The notes under the pieces are model-generated. The model was not told where the DNA came from, did not search any database, and was given only the letters and a program-made list of their open reading frames with translations. From the NCBI GenBank assembly GCA_017523755.1, contig JAFWWA010000052.1, positions 1 to 64,000 of the forward strand: 64,000 nt of DNA, read 5' to 3'. Below, one piece after another: positions 52,001-59,487 of the stretch (within the stretch, counting starts at the first letter, position 1; each line of letters begins with the position of its first letter). This DNA comes from Christensenellaceae bacterium (lineage in GTDB: Bacteria; Bacillota; Clostridia; Christensenellales; Christensenellaceae). Position numbers and translations under genes: made by a program.

Positions 52001-52355
52001 AAAGGAGCTTGGCGACGAAGCTGGCGCCAGGAAGTGCTTCATAAAAGCCACGGAAGGCTCGCAGGTGCCTGAGCCCGTACGCTACTACAACGACCAGCCC
52101 TCGGACTATATCTTCTACCAGGGGCTCGCCTTTAAGGAACTGGGAGAGCGGAAGAAGGCCATGAAGTCCTTCCACCAGCTCATAACCTTCGGGGAGACCC
52201 ATATATTCGACGAGGTGGGCTACGACTTCTTCGCGGTGTCGCTGCCCGAGCTCGAGGTATATCAGGACGACATGAAGGGCAGGAGCGACGATTACTGCAG
52301 GAGGATGGCTAAGCTCGGAAGGAAGGGGCTTTCCATTCTTGAAAGCGAAGGCTGA
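49062..52355 (+). CDS. DUF5107 protein with TPR repeats
   Basis: A 1097-residue protein. The N-terminal DUF5107 domain (about 1-330) has a galactose-mutarotase-like beta-sandwich: YVMVLPELGGRIQRAYDKTNGYDFIYFN, GPWVSGGIEFNWPQHHRPSTF and LLHVADHHISPGKKQWTWG. The rest is a long run of tetratricopeptide-type helical repeats (about 480-1090), for example AYFNLGLAMEALGKYDEAYEAF. No signal peptide. ATG 49062 is preferred over 49059 on ribosome-site spacing. It starts 20 bases after GH2. Members probably act on glycans, but their reaction is unclear to me. Confidence 0.85.
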   Translation: MDRVKIYEKQVVFPTYEAGKPEKNPLFIEKRAYQGSTGKVYPLPVTEKISEEKKDKEYKALILENEYLYVMVLPELGGRIQRAYDKTNGYDFIYFNRVIKPALVGLAGPWVSGGIEFNWPQHHRPSTFMPVDYAVRENADGSGTVIIGETDRMYGTKGNAEITLYPGKAYIEIKGRLYNPTDYPQTFLWWANPAVAVNDDTFSVFPPDVNAVMDHGKRAVSTFPIATGEYYKADYSDGVDISRYRNIRVPTSYMAAHSDFDFVGNFDEGRDAGLLHVADHHISPGKKQWTWGCGDFGKMWDKNLTDEDGPYIELMTGMFCDNQPDFTWLKPQEEKNFVQYFMPYKSVGRVSNATKDCVIGVDFVDGDGHVIEPDPFGYGKEALRSLEKKADSGRIKIYATSVFEGAVIKVTSEGRTVYEKTVTLSPEKAFIDHIRGLSDYTVTVLDKDGKLIASYDEYVKENRPIPEPQEAMEKPEKIESLEELYLAGQHLEQYRHATFLPSDYYMEGLKRDPSDIRLNNAMGLLLLRNGMAEKSVPYFKAAIEKQTRRNPNPYSGEAYFNLGLAMEALGKYDEAYEAFFKATWSYETQANAFFHLACISVIRDRDCEKALAFADESLIRQYHSMRTRALRAGLLIRLGRDEEYRKFMDESMAIDRMFLPLSFREKEDIFAGTGSERKSALDLARELISYGFFDEAADVLAKCKDTDPLILYYRAYALLRDGRKNEALDCAEAAEKADKDLCFPGNVFDEYVLTEMIGLLIENGIKAPQARYLRGLIRYDRKRYAEAVKDWEDALGEDDTIALADRNLSIALFNHAAELDLTREEAVTRAVKYISEAVRLDPDNSRMLLEQDQLLRKTGAAAEERLMKLEGRPDLVRDRYALMLAYVGILNDLKRHEEALTLIMGYTFHVWEGGEGKVADQYKEALFGLAEREMEKGTEESLCKAVALIERTLAYPDNLGEGKLDNVPDNRAYYLMGKALKELGDEAGARKCFIKATEGSQVPEPVRYYNDQPSDYIFYQGLAFKELGERKKAMKSFHQLITFGETHIFDEVGYDFFAVSLPELEVYQDDMKGRSDDYCRRMAKLGRKGLSILESEG

Positions 52356-52375
52356 ACAGGACACGCGGTATAAAG

Positions 52376-52413
52376 AAAGAAGAGTTTTTATATATATAAA
52401 GGCTCTTCTTTTT
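52376..52413 (+). terminator. Terminator after the GH2-DUF5107 operon
   Basis: AAAGAAGAG (52376-52384) pairs exactly with CTCTTCTTT (52403-52411), then TT. The loop is A+T-rich. Confidence 0.75.
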
Positions 52414-52414
52414 A

Positions 52415-52444
52415 TTTACACTTTATTCATCCGGATGAGATAAT
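52415..52444 (+). promoter_or_regulatory. Promoter of the two-component operon with palindromic spacer
   Basis: TTTACA (52415-52420) and GATAAT (52439-52444) are 18 bases apart. The 12-base perfect palindrome TCATCCGGATGA (52427-52438) fills the end of the spacer and abuts the -10. Confidence 0.5.
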
Positions 52445-52482
52445 ATTGATATATGAAATGACTTTTTTAAAGAGGTAACGTG

Positions 52483-53166
52483 ATGAAGCTTCTTGTTGCG
52501 GAAGACGATAGGAGGATGGCGGGAGCCTTAAAGGAGCTCCTTAAAGAAGAAGGATATGATCTTGACCTGGCGTATGACGGGGAGGAGGCGCTGGACTTCC
52601 TCATGGCTGACATGTACGACCTCGTGATACTTGACGTCATGATGCCTAAAAAGGACGGTTTTTCGGTCGTGAGACGGATGAGGCAGGAGGGTATGAGGAC
52701 CCCGGTCCTCATGCTCACGGCAAAGGGCGAGGTCGACGACAAGGTGACGGGCCTCGACAGCGGGGCTGACGACTATATGGTAAAGCCTTTCCTGTCAAAG
52801 GAGCTCCTTGCAAGGGTGAGGGCGCTCATAAGGAGGAACATAGGCTCTCCCGACGGCTCGCTCGCTTTCGGGGACATAACGCTGGACACGTCAAAGGCGC
52901 TCCTTTCGTGCGTGACGACCGGGGAGAGCGTAAGGCTCTCCGAAAAGGAGATGAAGATACTGGAGCATATGATAGCCAATCAGGGGCAGATAGTCTCAAG
53001 AGAGAGCCTTGCCATGAGGATATGGGGCTTTGAGAACGATGCCGAATACAACAACGTCGAGGTGTATATGACCTTCACCAGGAAAAAGCTGAGGTTCATA
53101 GGCGCCCTGACCGAGATAAAGGCCGTACGGGGCATGGGCTACGAGCTGAGGTGTGAGAATGTTTAA
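52483..53166 (+). CDS. OmpR/PhoB-family response regulator
   Basis: A 227-residue regulator. The receiver domain has acidic pair EDD (7-9), phospho-acceptor D51 in LVILDVMM, T in LMLTAKG, and K in YMVKPF. A winged-helix DNA-binding domain follows (about 130-225), ending VRGMGYEL. ATG 52483, with AGAGG seven bases upstream, is preferred to GTG 52480. It is co-transcribed with the sensor kinase, overlapping it by eight bases. Confidence 0.95.
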   Translation: MKLLVAEDDRRMAGALKELLKEEGYDLDLAYDGEEALDFLMADMYDLVILDVMMPKKDGFSVVRRMRQEGMRTPVLMLTAKGEVDDKVTGLDSGADDYMVKPFLSKELLARVRALIRRNIGSPDGSLAFGDITLDTSKALLSCVTTGESVRLSEKEMKILEHMIANQGQIVSRESLAMRIWGFENDAEYNNVEVYMTFTRKKLRFIGALTEIKAVRGMGYELRCENV

Positions 53167-54448
53167 AAAGACGAGACGGAGGATGGTGGCGGCGATAATG
53201 CTGATCCTCCTCATAGCAGTCGCCCTCTTCATGGCGACCGTATATCTCTGGGACCGTGCGGAGACTGAAAAAAGGAACAGGGAGATGCTGGACGATTACC
53301 TTGAGGAAGTCATGGAGGATCCTTCCCCCTATCCCTACGGAAGGACGGATATGCCGCCCTTTGATGATGACGACGATGCCGCGGATGATGAAGATGAGAC
53401 CGAAACGCCTGCAAGAAGACGCGGAAGGGGAGAGATGCGCGAGGAGTCGTACAGGGCTTCGCTCTTCTATTCGGCCATATTTGAAAACGGGAAAACGGTA
53501 AGGACCGATACGGGTGACGGCAGGATGGACATGGACGGTCTCACCGAGCGCGCCGCGAAGGTCCTTGAAAAAGGCGTGAGGGAAGGCAGGAGCGGCAGAT
53601 ATATGTATATGGTGAAAAAGAGCGGGGACAGGACTGCCGTCGGATTCCTTAACATAGCGGTATCGATGGAGCAGACCGACGCTCTTTTAAAGCAGATACT
53701 TGCCGTATACGCTGCCTCGGTCGTTATAGTGTTTATTGCTTCGCTCCTCATCTCAAAGGCGATAATAAAGCCCCTGGAGGAGAACGATGAAAGGCAGAGA
53801 CGGTTCATCTCTGACGCCGGCCATGAGCTCAAGACTCCGGTAGCCGTCATCCAGGCCAGTGCCGAGCTCCTTGAGAAGGAGACCGGGGAGAACGAGTGGT
53901 TAAGGAACATAAAGTACGAGAACGGACGCATGGGCAGCCTGATAAAGCAGCTCCTTGACCTTTCAAGAGCCGAGAACGGCAGCGTGGAAAAGGAGACGGT
54001 CGATCTCTCAAAAGCCGTCACGGGAGAGGCGCTCGCGATGGAGGCCGTAGCCTTCGAGAAGGGACATGCCTTAAAACAGGATATAGAGGAAGGGCTTTAT
54101 GTGACGGGAGTCCCGGGACAGCTGGTGCAGGCGGTATCGGTCCTTCTCGACAACGCGGTTTCATATTCTCTTCCCGGGTCTGATATCATCCTGACTTTAA
54201 GAAGGGACAGGCACGACGCGGTACTGACGGTAGAGAACGCGTGCGGTGAGATACCGCAGGAAAAAATGGAGCATCTGTTCGAGAGGTTTTTCAGGACAGA
54301 CGAGGCAAGGGGAGAGGACGGAGGCCACTATGGCCTGGGTCTCCCGATCGCGAAGGCCGTGGCTGAGAGCCACGGAGGGACGATAGGGGCTGAGCACGCG
54401 GGCGGAAGGATAGTCTTTACGGTAAAGCTCCCTCTCATAAAGAACTGA
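53159..54448 (+). CDS. Sensor histidine kinase
   Basis: A 429-residue membrane kinase. Membrane helices at about 10-31 and 180-203 flank an extracellular domain with a very acidic stretch (DDDDDAADDEDETE, about 68-81), which could bind cations or cationic peptides. H222 in SDAGHELKTP is the phosphorylated histidine. N box LLDNAVSY, F box EHLFERFFR and G box YGLGLPIAK are intact. ATG 53159 is preferred over GTG 53153. Confidence 0.93.
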   Translation: MFKKTRRRMVAAIMLILLIAVALFMATVYLWDRAETEKRNREMLDDYLEEVMEDPSPYPYGRTDMPPFDDDDDAADDEDETETPARRRGRGEMREESYRASLFYSAIFENGKTVRTDTGDGRMDMDGLTERAAKVLEKGVREGRSGRYMYMVKKSGDRTAVGFLNIAVSMEQTDALLKQILAVYAASVVIVFIASLLISKAIIKPLEENDERQRRFISDAGHELKTPVAVIQASAELLEKETGENEWLRNIKYENGRMGSLIKQLLDLSRAENGSVEKETVDLSKAVTGEALAMEAVAFEKGHALKQDIEEGLYVTGVPGQLVQAVSVLLDNAVSYSLPGSDIILTLRRDRHDAVLTVENACGEIPQEKMEHLFERFFRTDEARGEDGGHYGLGLPIAKAVAESHGGTIGAEHAGGRIVFTVKLPLIKN

Positions 54449-54474
54449 AGATAAAAAGAGGATGCATAAGGGCA

Positions 54475-54506
54475 CGGCTGAGACACACAGCCGCGTTCTT
54501 TTTTTA
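54475..54506 (+). terminator. Terminator after the two-component operon
   Basis: CGGCTG (54475-54480) pairs with CAGCCG (54488-54493), followed by CGTTC and seven T. Confidence 0.75.
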
Positions 54507-54582
54507 TGCCGTTTTCTTTTTCAATCGTTCTTCAATGATCGGGGACTATCATATGCTTAAAAGATGAAAGGAGGCGGACCAT

Positions 54583-55545
54583 TTGAGAAATAAAAGCTTT
54601 TTATGGTGGGCGGTATATCTGTCACTGCTCATCATATTTACGGCATACGTGGCGCTCGATACCTTTGTGATACCGAAGGTATACGCCGTATATGAGGAAG
54701 AGAGCGCGGAAGAGGAGACGGAAAATGCCGGTGATACTGCTGCCGTATCTGCCGTAAGCACTGATGAAGAGCAGGACAGCGAAGCTGGGGACGAAGAAGA
54801 ACGGGCGGCGGCAGCAACAGTTACCGACACGTCGTATGAGGACGAAAACATATCGGTCACGGTGACGACATTAAGAAAGTACGATACGGACATATATATA
54901 GCGGACATAGTGATAAGCTCGCCCAAGTATCTTAAGACTGCGCTTGCAAAAGGGCTTTTCGGAAGGAACGTTACAGAAACGGTGTCGGCCATGGCGGAGG
55001 ATAACGGCGCCGTCATCGCCGTGAACGGTGACTTTTACGGAGCGAGATCGGGAGGATACGTCATAAGGAACGGCGTGCTTTTAAGGGACACTGCGGTAAA
55101 AGGGCAGGAGGACCTTGTCATATATCATGACGGTTCCTTTGAGATCATATGTGAGGACGATGTGACGGGAGAAGAGCTCCTTGATAAGGGAGCCGTGCAG
55201 GTGCTGTCCTTCGGCCCCGGGCTCATAGAGGACGGTGAGATATCGGTTGACGCCGATGACGAGGTCGGAAAGGCGATGGCAAGCAATCCCAGGACCGCTG
55301 TGGGAATGATAGACAGCCTGCATTACGTCTTTATCGTATCGGACGGGAGGACGGATAAGAGCAGCGGACTTACATTAATGGAGCTTGCGGAGGTCATGGA
55401 GAGCCTCGGATGCGTGAGCGCGTACAATCTCGACGGCGGCGGATCGTCGACTATGGTGTTCATGGGCGAGGTGGTGAACAATCCGACGACCGGCGGGAGC
55501 AGGATAAAGGAAAGGAGCGTGAGCGACATTGTATATATCGGCTGA
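54583..55545 (+). CDS. Phosphodiester glycosidase (NAGPA) family exported protein
   Basis: A 320-residue protein with TTG start at 54583 behind AAAGGAGG. One N-terminal membrane helix (about 7-27) anchors it; an acidic linker follows (about 38-75). The NAGPA domain (about 85-320) has GAVIAVNGDFYG, NPRTAVGMID and YNLDGGGSSTMVFMGEVVN. Bacterial members act on cell-envelope or exopolysaccharide glycans. It opens the exopolysaccharide control region. Confidence 0.88.
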   Translation: MRNKSFLWWAVYLSLLIIFTAYVALDTFVIPKVYAVYEEESAEEETENAGDTAAVSAVSTDEEQDSEAGDEEERAAAATVTDTSYEDENISVTVTTLRKYDTDIYIADIVISSPKYLKTALAKGLFGRNVTETVSAMAEDNGAVIAVNGDFYGARSGGYVIRNGVLLRDTAVKGQEDLVIYHDGSFEIICEDDVTGEELLDKGAVQVLSFGPGLIEDGEISVDADDEVGKAMASNPRTAVGMIDSLHYVFIVSDGRTDKSSGLTLMELAEVMESLGCVSAYNLDGGGSSTMVFMGEVVNNPTTGGSRIKERSVSDIVYIG

Positions 55546-55945
55546 TGAAAGAAGAAAAGGGGAGAGGACGGCCCGTGACAGGGCATCCTTGATGCTCATC
55601 ATATCGCTGTTCTTCCTGGCCTTCGGGCTCATATATGAATACCACAGCTTCGGGGTATATTCGGCTTACATGTACGGGGCCTTCATGATCCCGCTCGTAC
55701 CGGGATCGCTCGTGTTCATGCTCATAAGGCTTACGGGGACGGGAGCCTACGCGTCGGGAGCGGCGGGGGAGCTCTATCTCTCGGGCGTAATAACGCTCAC
55801 GGTATACTCCGTCATGAAAGGCGCGCTTATGATATACGGCACTGAGAGCCTTCTCATATCTGTCTATCCCGTCGCGGGAGCCGCGCTCATGCTCGCGGGC
55901 GGTCTCATATTCCTGATACGGATGATGAAGGTAAAAAGAGTTTGA
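55529..55945 (+). CDS. Small multi-pass membrane protein
   Basis: A 138-residue protein with four hydrophobic segments (about 20-37, 46-66, 80-100, 110-131). The start seems to be TTG 55529, overlapping the previous gene by 17 bases. AGGAG at 55513 is rather distant, so the exact start is uncertain. No family recognised. Confidence 0.6.
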   Translation: MYISADERRKGERTARDRASLMLIISLFFLAFGLIYEYHSFGVYSAYMYGAFMIPLVPGSLVFMLIRLTGTGAYASGAAGELYLSGVITLTVYSVMKGALMIYGTESLLISVYPVAGAALMLAGGLIFLIRMMKVKRV

Positions 55946-55979
55946 TAAAAGACACATAACGGTACGGATGACCTCAGGG

Positions 55980-56004
55980 GGCACGCTGATAAGCGTGCCT
56001 TTTT
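55980..56004 (+). terminator. Strong terminator
   Basis: GGCACGC (55980-55986) pairs exactly with GCGTGCC (55993-55999), loop TGATAA, then five T. Confidence 0.88.
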
Positions 56005-56049
56005 CCTTTCCTATGCTTACGGAACGCCGTTATTAAGGCATTCCTCCTG

Positions 56050-56078
56050 TTGTTTTGTGCGGCCCCGTATAGTATAAT
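56050..56078 (+). promoter_or_regulatory. Promoter placing the start at or next to the ATG (leaderless?)
   Basis: TTGTTT (56050-56055) and TATAAT (56073-56078) with a 17-base spacer. The ATG at 56085 is where transcription would be expected to begin. Confidence 0.6.
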
Positions 56079-56084
56079 CACGGT

Positions 56085-57866
56085 ATGGAAAAAGGAAGGA
56101 AGGGGCGCGCCGAGAACAGCTTTTTCAGATCGGCCGCCATTCTAAAACAGAGATGGAAGGATGGCACGTTCGGCGAGATCATAGACGATTGGCGCTGGAT
56201 CTTTGCGTACACGAAAAAGCATAAGTGGGCCGTCCTTTTCTATACAGTCTTAGGCATCCTTTCTACCACGATGAGCCTGGTCGCGAGCGTCGCGGGCAAA
56301 TACCTCATCGATATAATAACGGGCTATAAGACCGACAAGCTGGGGATGCTCATACTGATCACGCTCGGCAGCGCGGCCGTCAGCCTTCTCTTCTCGAGCC
56401 TTATAGGACGGCTTTCCTTAAAGATCAGCATAAAGATAAACAACGACATACAGGCCGACATATTCGACAGGATAGTTGATATGGACTGGAGGTCCATAAA
56501 CTCGTATTCGAACGGGGACCTTTTAAACAGATTCGGGAATGACGTGGGTACCGTGAGCCAGAACGCCATAAACTGGCTGCCTTCGGTCATAGTTGCCTTA
56601 TACAATTTCATCGTCACATTCTTCGTCATCTGGCACTACAATAAGGTGATGTCCCTTCTCGCGTTTGCGAGCGCGCCCGTGATGCTGCTCATGAGCAAGT
56701 ACCTCATAGGCAGGCAGAGGGAAAGGGCAAAAGAGGTGAGGGAGATAAGCAGCCGCTTCATGGGCTTCCAGGTCGAGACCTTCACCAATTTCGACACGAT
56801 AAAATCCTTCGGCATAATGGACCACTACGGGAAGAGGTTAAGAGACTGGCAGGAGGAGATGAAGGAGTCGACCTTAAGGTACAACCTTTTCTCCATAAAG
56901 ACGAACATATTCATGTCGGTACTGGGCATGATCGTGCAGTACGCCGCTTTCGGATACTGCCTGTTCCTGCTGTGGAACCATCAGATAACCTATGGAACGA
57001 TGACGATGTTCCTCGAGCAGAGGTCGAGGCTCTCGAACTCCTTCAACGGGGTCGTGGGCATAGTTCCCTCGTTCTTAACGAGCTCTGTTGCAGCTAACAG
57101 GATAAGGGAGCTCATGGAGCAGCCGAGGGAGAGGCATCTGCCTGAAAGCGGGCCTTTTAAGGACGCCGCGGAGCAGGGCGTCGAGGTGCATCTTGAGGAC
57201 GTTACGTTCTCATATGAGGAGGATTCGCCGGTCTTCACCGTTCCTTCGTTTAACGCGGCACCGGGAGAGATGGTAGCTCTGATAGGACCGTCGGGAGACG
57301 GAAAGACGACTATGATAAGGCTCATTTTAGGCCTCGTATATCCCAATGAGGGAAGGGCGTTCTTAAGGGCAAAGGACGGGACCGAGCTCGACATGAACGC
57401 CGACATAAGGGCACTTTATTCATACGTGCCGCAGGGCAACACGATCCTTTCGGGCACCGTTGCCGAGAACATGAGGATGGTGAAGGAAGACGCTTCCGAC
57501 GAGGAGATAGAAGAAGCGTTAAGGACCGCCTGCGCGTGGGAGTTCATAGAGGACCATGAGGACGGCATAAACAGGAAGGTGGGCGAGAGGGGAAGAGGCT
57601 TCTCGGAAGGCCAGGCCCAGAGGCTCTCGATAGCAAGGGCGCTCCTCCGTGACGCTCCGGTGCTGCTGCTGGACGAGGCTACCTCGGCGCTCGATAACGA
57701 TACCGAAAAGCGCGTGCTTGAGAACATCTCAAGTAAATACCCCGAGAAGACCTGCATCATAACGACGCACAGGACCGCGCTCATAGACAGATGCGACCGT
57801 ATATACAAGGTGGAGGACAGCGTCGTATCCGAGGTCGTGAAGGGGATAAGCACGGGACGCCTATGA
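56085..57866 (+). CDS. ABC exporter, fused membrane and ATPase domains
   Basis: A 593-residue half-transporter. Six membrane helices lie in about residues 45-320. The ATPase domain has Walker A GPSGDGKTT (about 400), signature variant FSEGQAQR (about 505), Walker B VLLLDEATSAL and switch TTHRTAL (His near 567). No ribosome site precedes ATG and the promoter ends six bases before it, so the mRNA may be leaderless. It overlaps the CpsB-type gene by ATGA, linking it to polysaccharide export or control. Confidence 0.9.
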   Translation: MEKGRKGRAENSFFRSAAILKQRWKDGTFGEIIDDWRWIFAYTKKHKWAVLFYTVLGILSTTMSLVASVAGKYLIDIITGYKTDKLGMLILITLGSAAVSLLFSSLIGRLSLKISIKINNDIQADIFDRIVDMDWRSINSYSNGDLLNRFGNDVGTVSQNAINWLPSVIVALYNFIVTFFVIWHYNKVMSLLAFASAPVMLLMSKYLIGRQRERAKEVREISSRFMGFQVETFTNFDTIKSFGIMDHYGKRLRDWQEEMKESTLRYNLFSIKTNIFMSVLGMIVQYAAFGYCLFLLWNHQITYGTMTMFLEQRSRLSNSFNGVVGIVPSFLTSSVAANRIRELMEQPRERHLPESGPFKDAAEQGVEVHLEDVTFSYEEDSPVFTVPSFNAAPGEMVALIGPSGDGKTTMIRLILGLVYPNEGRAFLRAKDGTELDMNADIRALYSYVPQGNTILSGTVAENMRMVKEDASDEEIEEALRTACAWEFIEDHEDGINRKVGERGRGFSEGQAQRLSIARALLRDAPVLLLDEATSALDNDTEKRVLENISSKYPEKTCIITTHRTALIDRCDRIYKVEDSVVSEVVKGISTGRL

Positions 57867-58612
57867 TAGACATACACGCGCACATACTCCCGGGCGTCGA
57901 TGACGGCTCGGAGAACATGAAGATGTCCCTTATGATGCTCTCCATGTGCGAGGACTATGGGACAAAAGGGATCATCGCCACGCCTCACGCCAATATCCCC
58001 GGGGAATTTGAGAACTACCTTGGCCCCGATCTTCTTGAGCTCATGAGCGCGCTCGAGGAGGAGAAGGACCTTGCAGGGATAAATGTTGACATATATAGGG
58101 GGATGGAGATATTTGCGACTGAGGATATGCCTTCCCTTTTAGAGAAGGGAAAGCTCCTTACCCTTAATGGCACATCCTATTTCCTTACGGAGTTCGCCTT
58201 CGGGGAAGACCCGGATTTCTGCCGGAAGGTATTAAGGGAGTGCACGGCGATGGGTCTTAAGCCCATAATAGCCCATCCCGAAAGATACTATTTCATCCAG
58301 GATGATCCTCGCACAGCCTATGACTGGTGCATTTCAGGCTACGGGCTCCAGATAAACAAGGGGAGCGTGATGGGCGCCTTCGGGAAGAGGGTGCAGGACA
58401 CGGCGGACCTGCTCATAAGCCACGGGCTCGCGGCATGCGTCGCCTCTGACGCGCACAGCCATATCGAGAGGAACACGAGGATGGACAGGACGGCCGGATA
58501 CCTTGCCCGGACCTACGGGGAGGAATTCGCGGATCTTCTGCTTTTTAAGAATCCCATGAGGATACTTGAGGGAAAAGGACTTTACGGCTACGAGCCGATA
58601 CCTGTATACTGA
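57863..58612 (+). CDS. CpsB/CapC-type tyrosine-protein phosphatase (PHP domain)
   Basis: A 249-residue manganese-dependent PHP phosphatase. Metal sites are MIDIHAHILPGVDDG (residues 1-15), ATPHANIP (about 36-43), E in FLTEFAFG, AHPERYYF (about 133-140) and SDAHSH (about 197-202). Such enzymes remove phosphate from the tyrosine-rich tails of BY-kinases that control capsule or exopolysaccharide length. Both kinases lie just downstream. Confidence 0.93.
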   Translation: MIDIHAHILPGVDDGSENMKMSLMMLSMCEDYGTKGIIATPHANIPGEFENYLGPDLLELMSALEEEKDLAGINVDIYRGMEIFATEDMPSLLEKGKLLTLNGTSYFLTEFAFGEDPDFCRKVLRECTAMGLKPIIAHPERYYFIQDDPRTAYDWCISGYGLQINKGSVMGAFGKRVQDTADLLISHGLAACVASDAHSHIERNTRMDRTAGYLARTYGEEFADLLLFKNPMRILEGKGLYGYEPIPVY

Positions 58613-58641
58613 TATAGATATACTAGTTAGGGGGATGCCTG

Positions 58642-59487
58642 ATGAGACAGCTAAGGATACTGCTTCTGATATTTTTCATAGCGACCGCAGTCGTATTTGG
58701 CATATACTTCATACATGACAGGACAACGTCCGACAATAAAGCCCCGGTGATCTCCGCCCCGTCAGAAACGATAGAGGCCGGGATAGGAGTCACCGAGGAG
58801 GATCTTCTTTCCGGGATGACGGCAATGGACAACCTTGACGGCGATGTCACGGATACTCTTTCCGTCACATCAAAGAGCAAATTCATAAAGAAGGGAACGC
58901 TCGTCGTGAATTATGCCGCGTTCGATAAGAACAACAACGTCGGCACATATTCAAGGGAGCTCACATATACCGACTACAGATCCCCGAGATTCAGGCTGAC
59001 CTCGCCCTTATGCTTCTCGACCGGAACGGGCTCCGGCGATTTTCTAAAGGTCATCGAGGCGGACGACTGCCTCGACGGGGACATAACCCAGCAGATAAAG
59101 GCCAGCTTCGGCACCAGGACGTCAACGTCGGCCGCGACGGCGAAGCAGACAGTGAACATACAGGTAACTAACAGCGCGGGCGATACGGCAGTGCTCGAGC
59201 TCACGGCAGAGCTCAAGGACTATGAGCTCTATGCGTTAAGGGTGCCGGCGCTTTCCGAATATCTTGTATATACGGAAAAGGGGCATCAGATAAACGCGAG
59301 GGAGTATATATCCGGCATCTGGTCGGCAGGCAAGACGACGCAGTTCAAGACCGAAGGCGGTCTTAACGAGAACAACGTCATAGTAAGGAACAATGTCGAT
59401 GCCGATGTGCCGGGCATATATACCGTCACTTACAGGTTCAGCGGGGAGGAAGCCGAGAGCACGCTCCTTGTGGTCGTGGAGGAATGA
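58642..59487 (+). CDS. Membrane-anchored Ig-like (DUF5011-type) protein
   Basis: A 281-residue protein with one N-terminal membrane helix (about 5-23) and repeated Ig-like domains of the DUF5011 type: KAPVISAPSETIEAGIGVTEEDL, MDNLDGDVTDTLSV and a second DDCLDGDITQQIKAS. It lies outside the cell. Its position inside the polysaccharide gene set suggests a scaffold or wall-binding part of the export machine. It overlaps the first kinase gene by ATGA. Confidence 0.8.
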   Translation: MRQLRILLLIFFIATAVVFGIYFIHDRTTSDNKAPVISAPSETIEAGIGVTEEDLLSGMTAMDNLDGDVTDTLSVTSKSKFIKKGTLVVNYAAFDKNNNVGTYSRELTYTDYRSPRFRLTSPLCFSTGTGSGDFLKVIEADDCLDGDITQQIKASFGTRTSTSAATAKQTVNIQVTNSAGDTAVLELTAELKDYELYALRVPALSEYLVYTEKGHQINAREYISGIWSAGKTTQFKTEGGLNENNVIVRNNVDADVPGIYTVTYRFSGEEAESTLLVVVEE

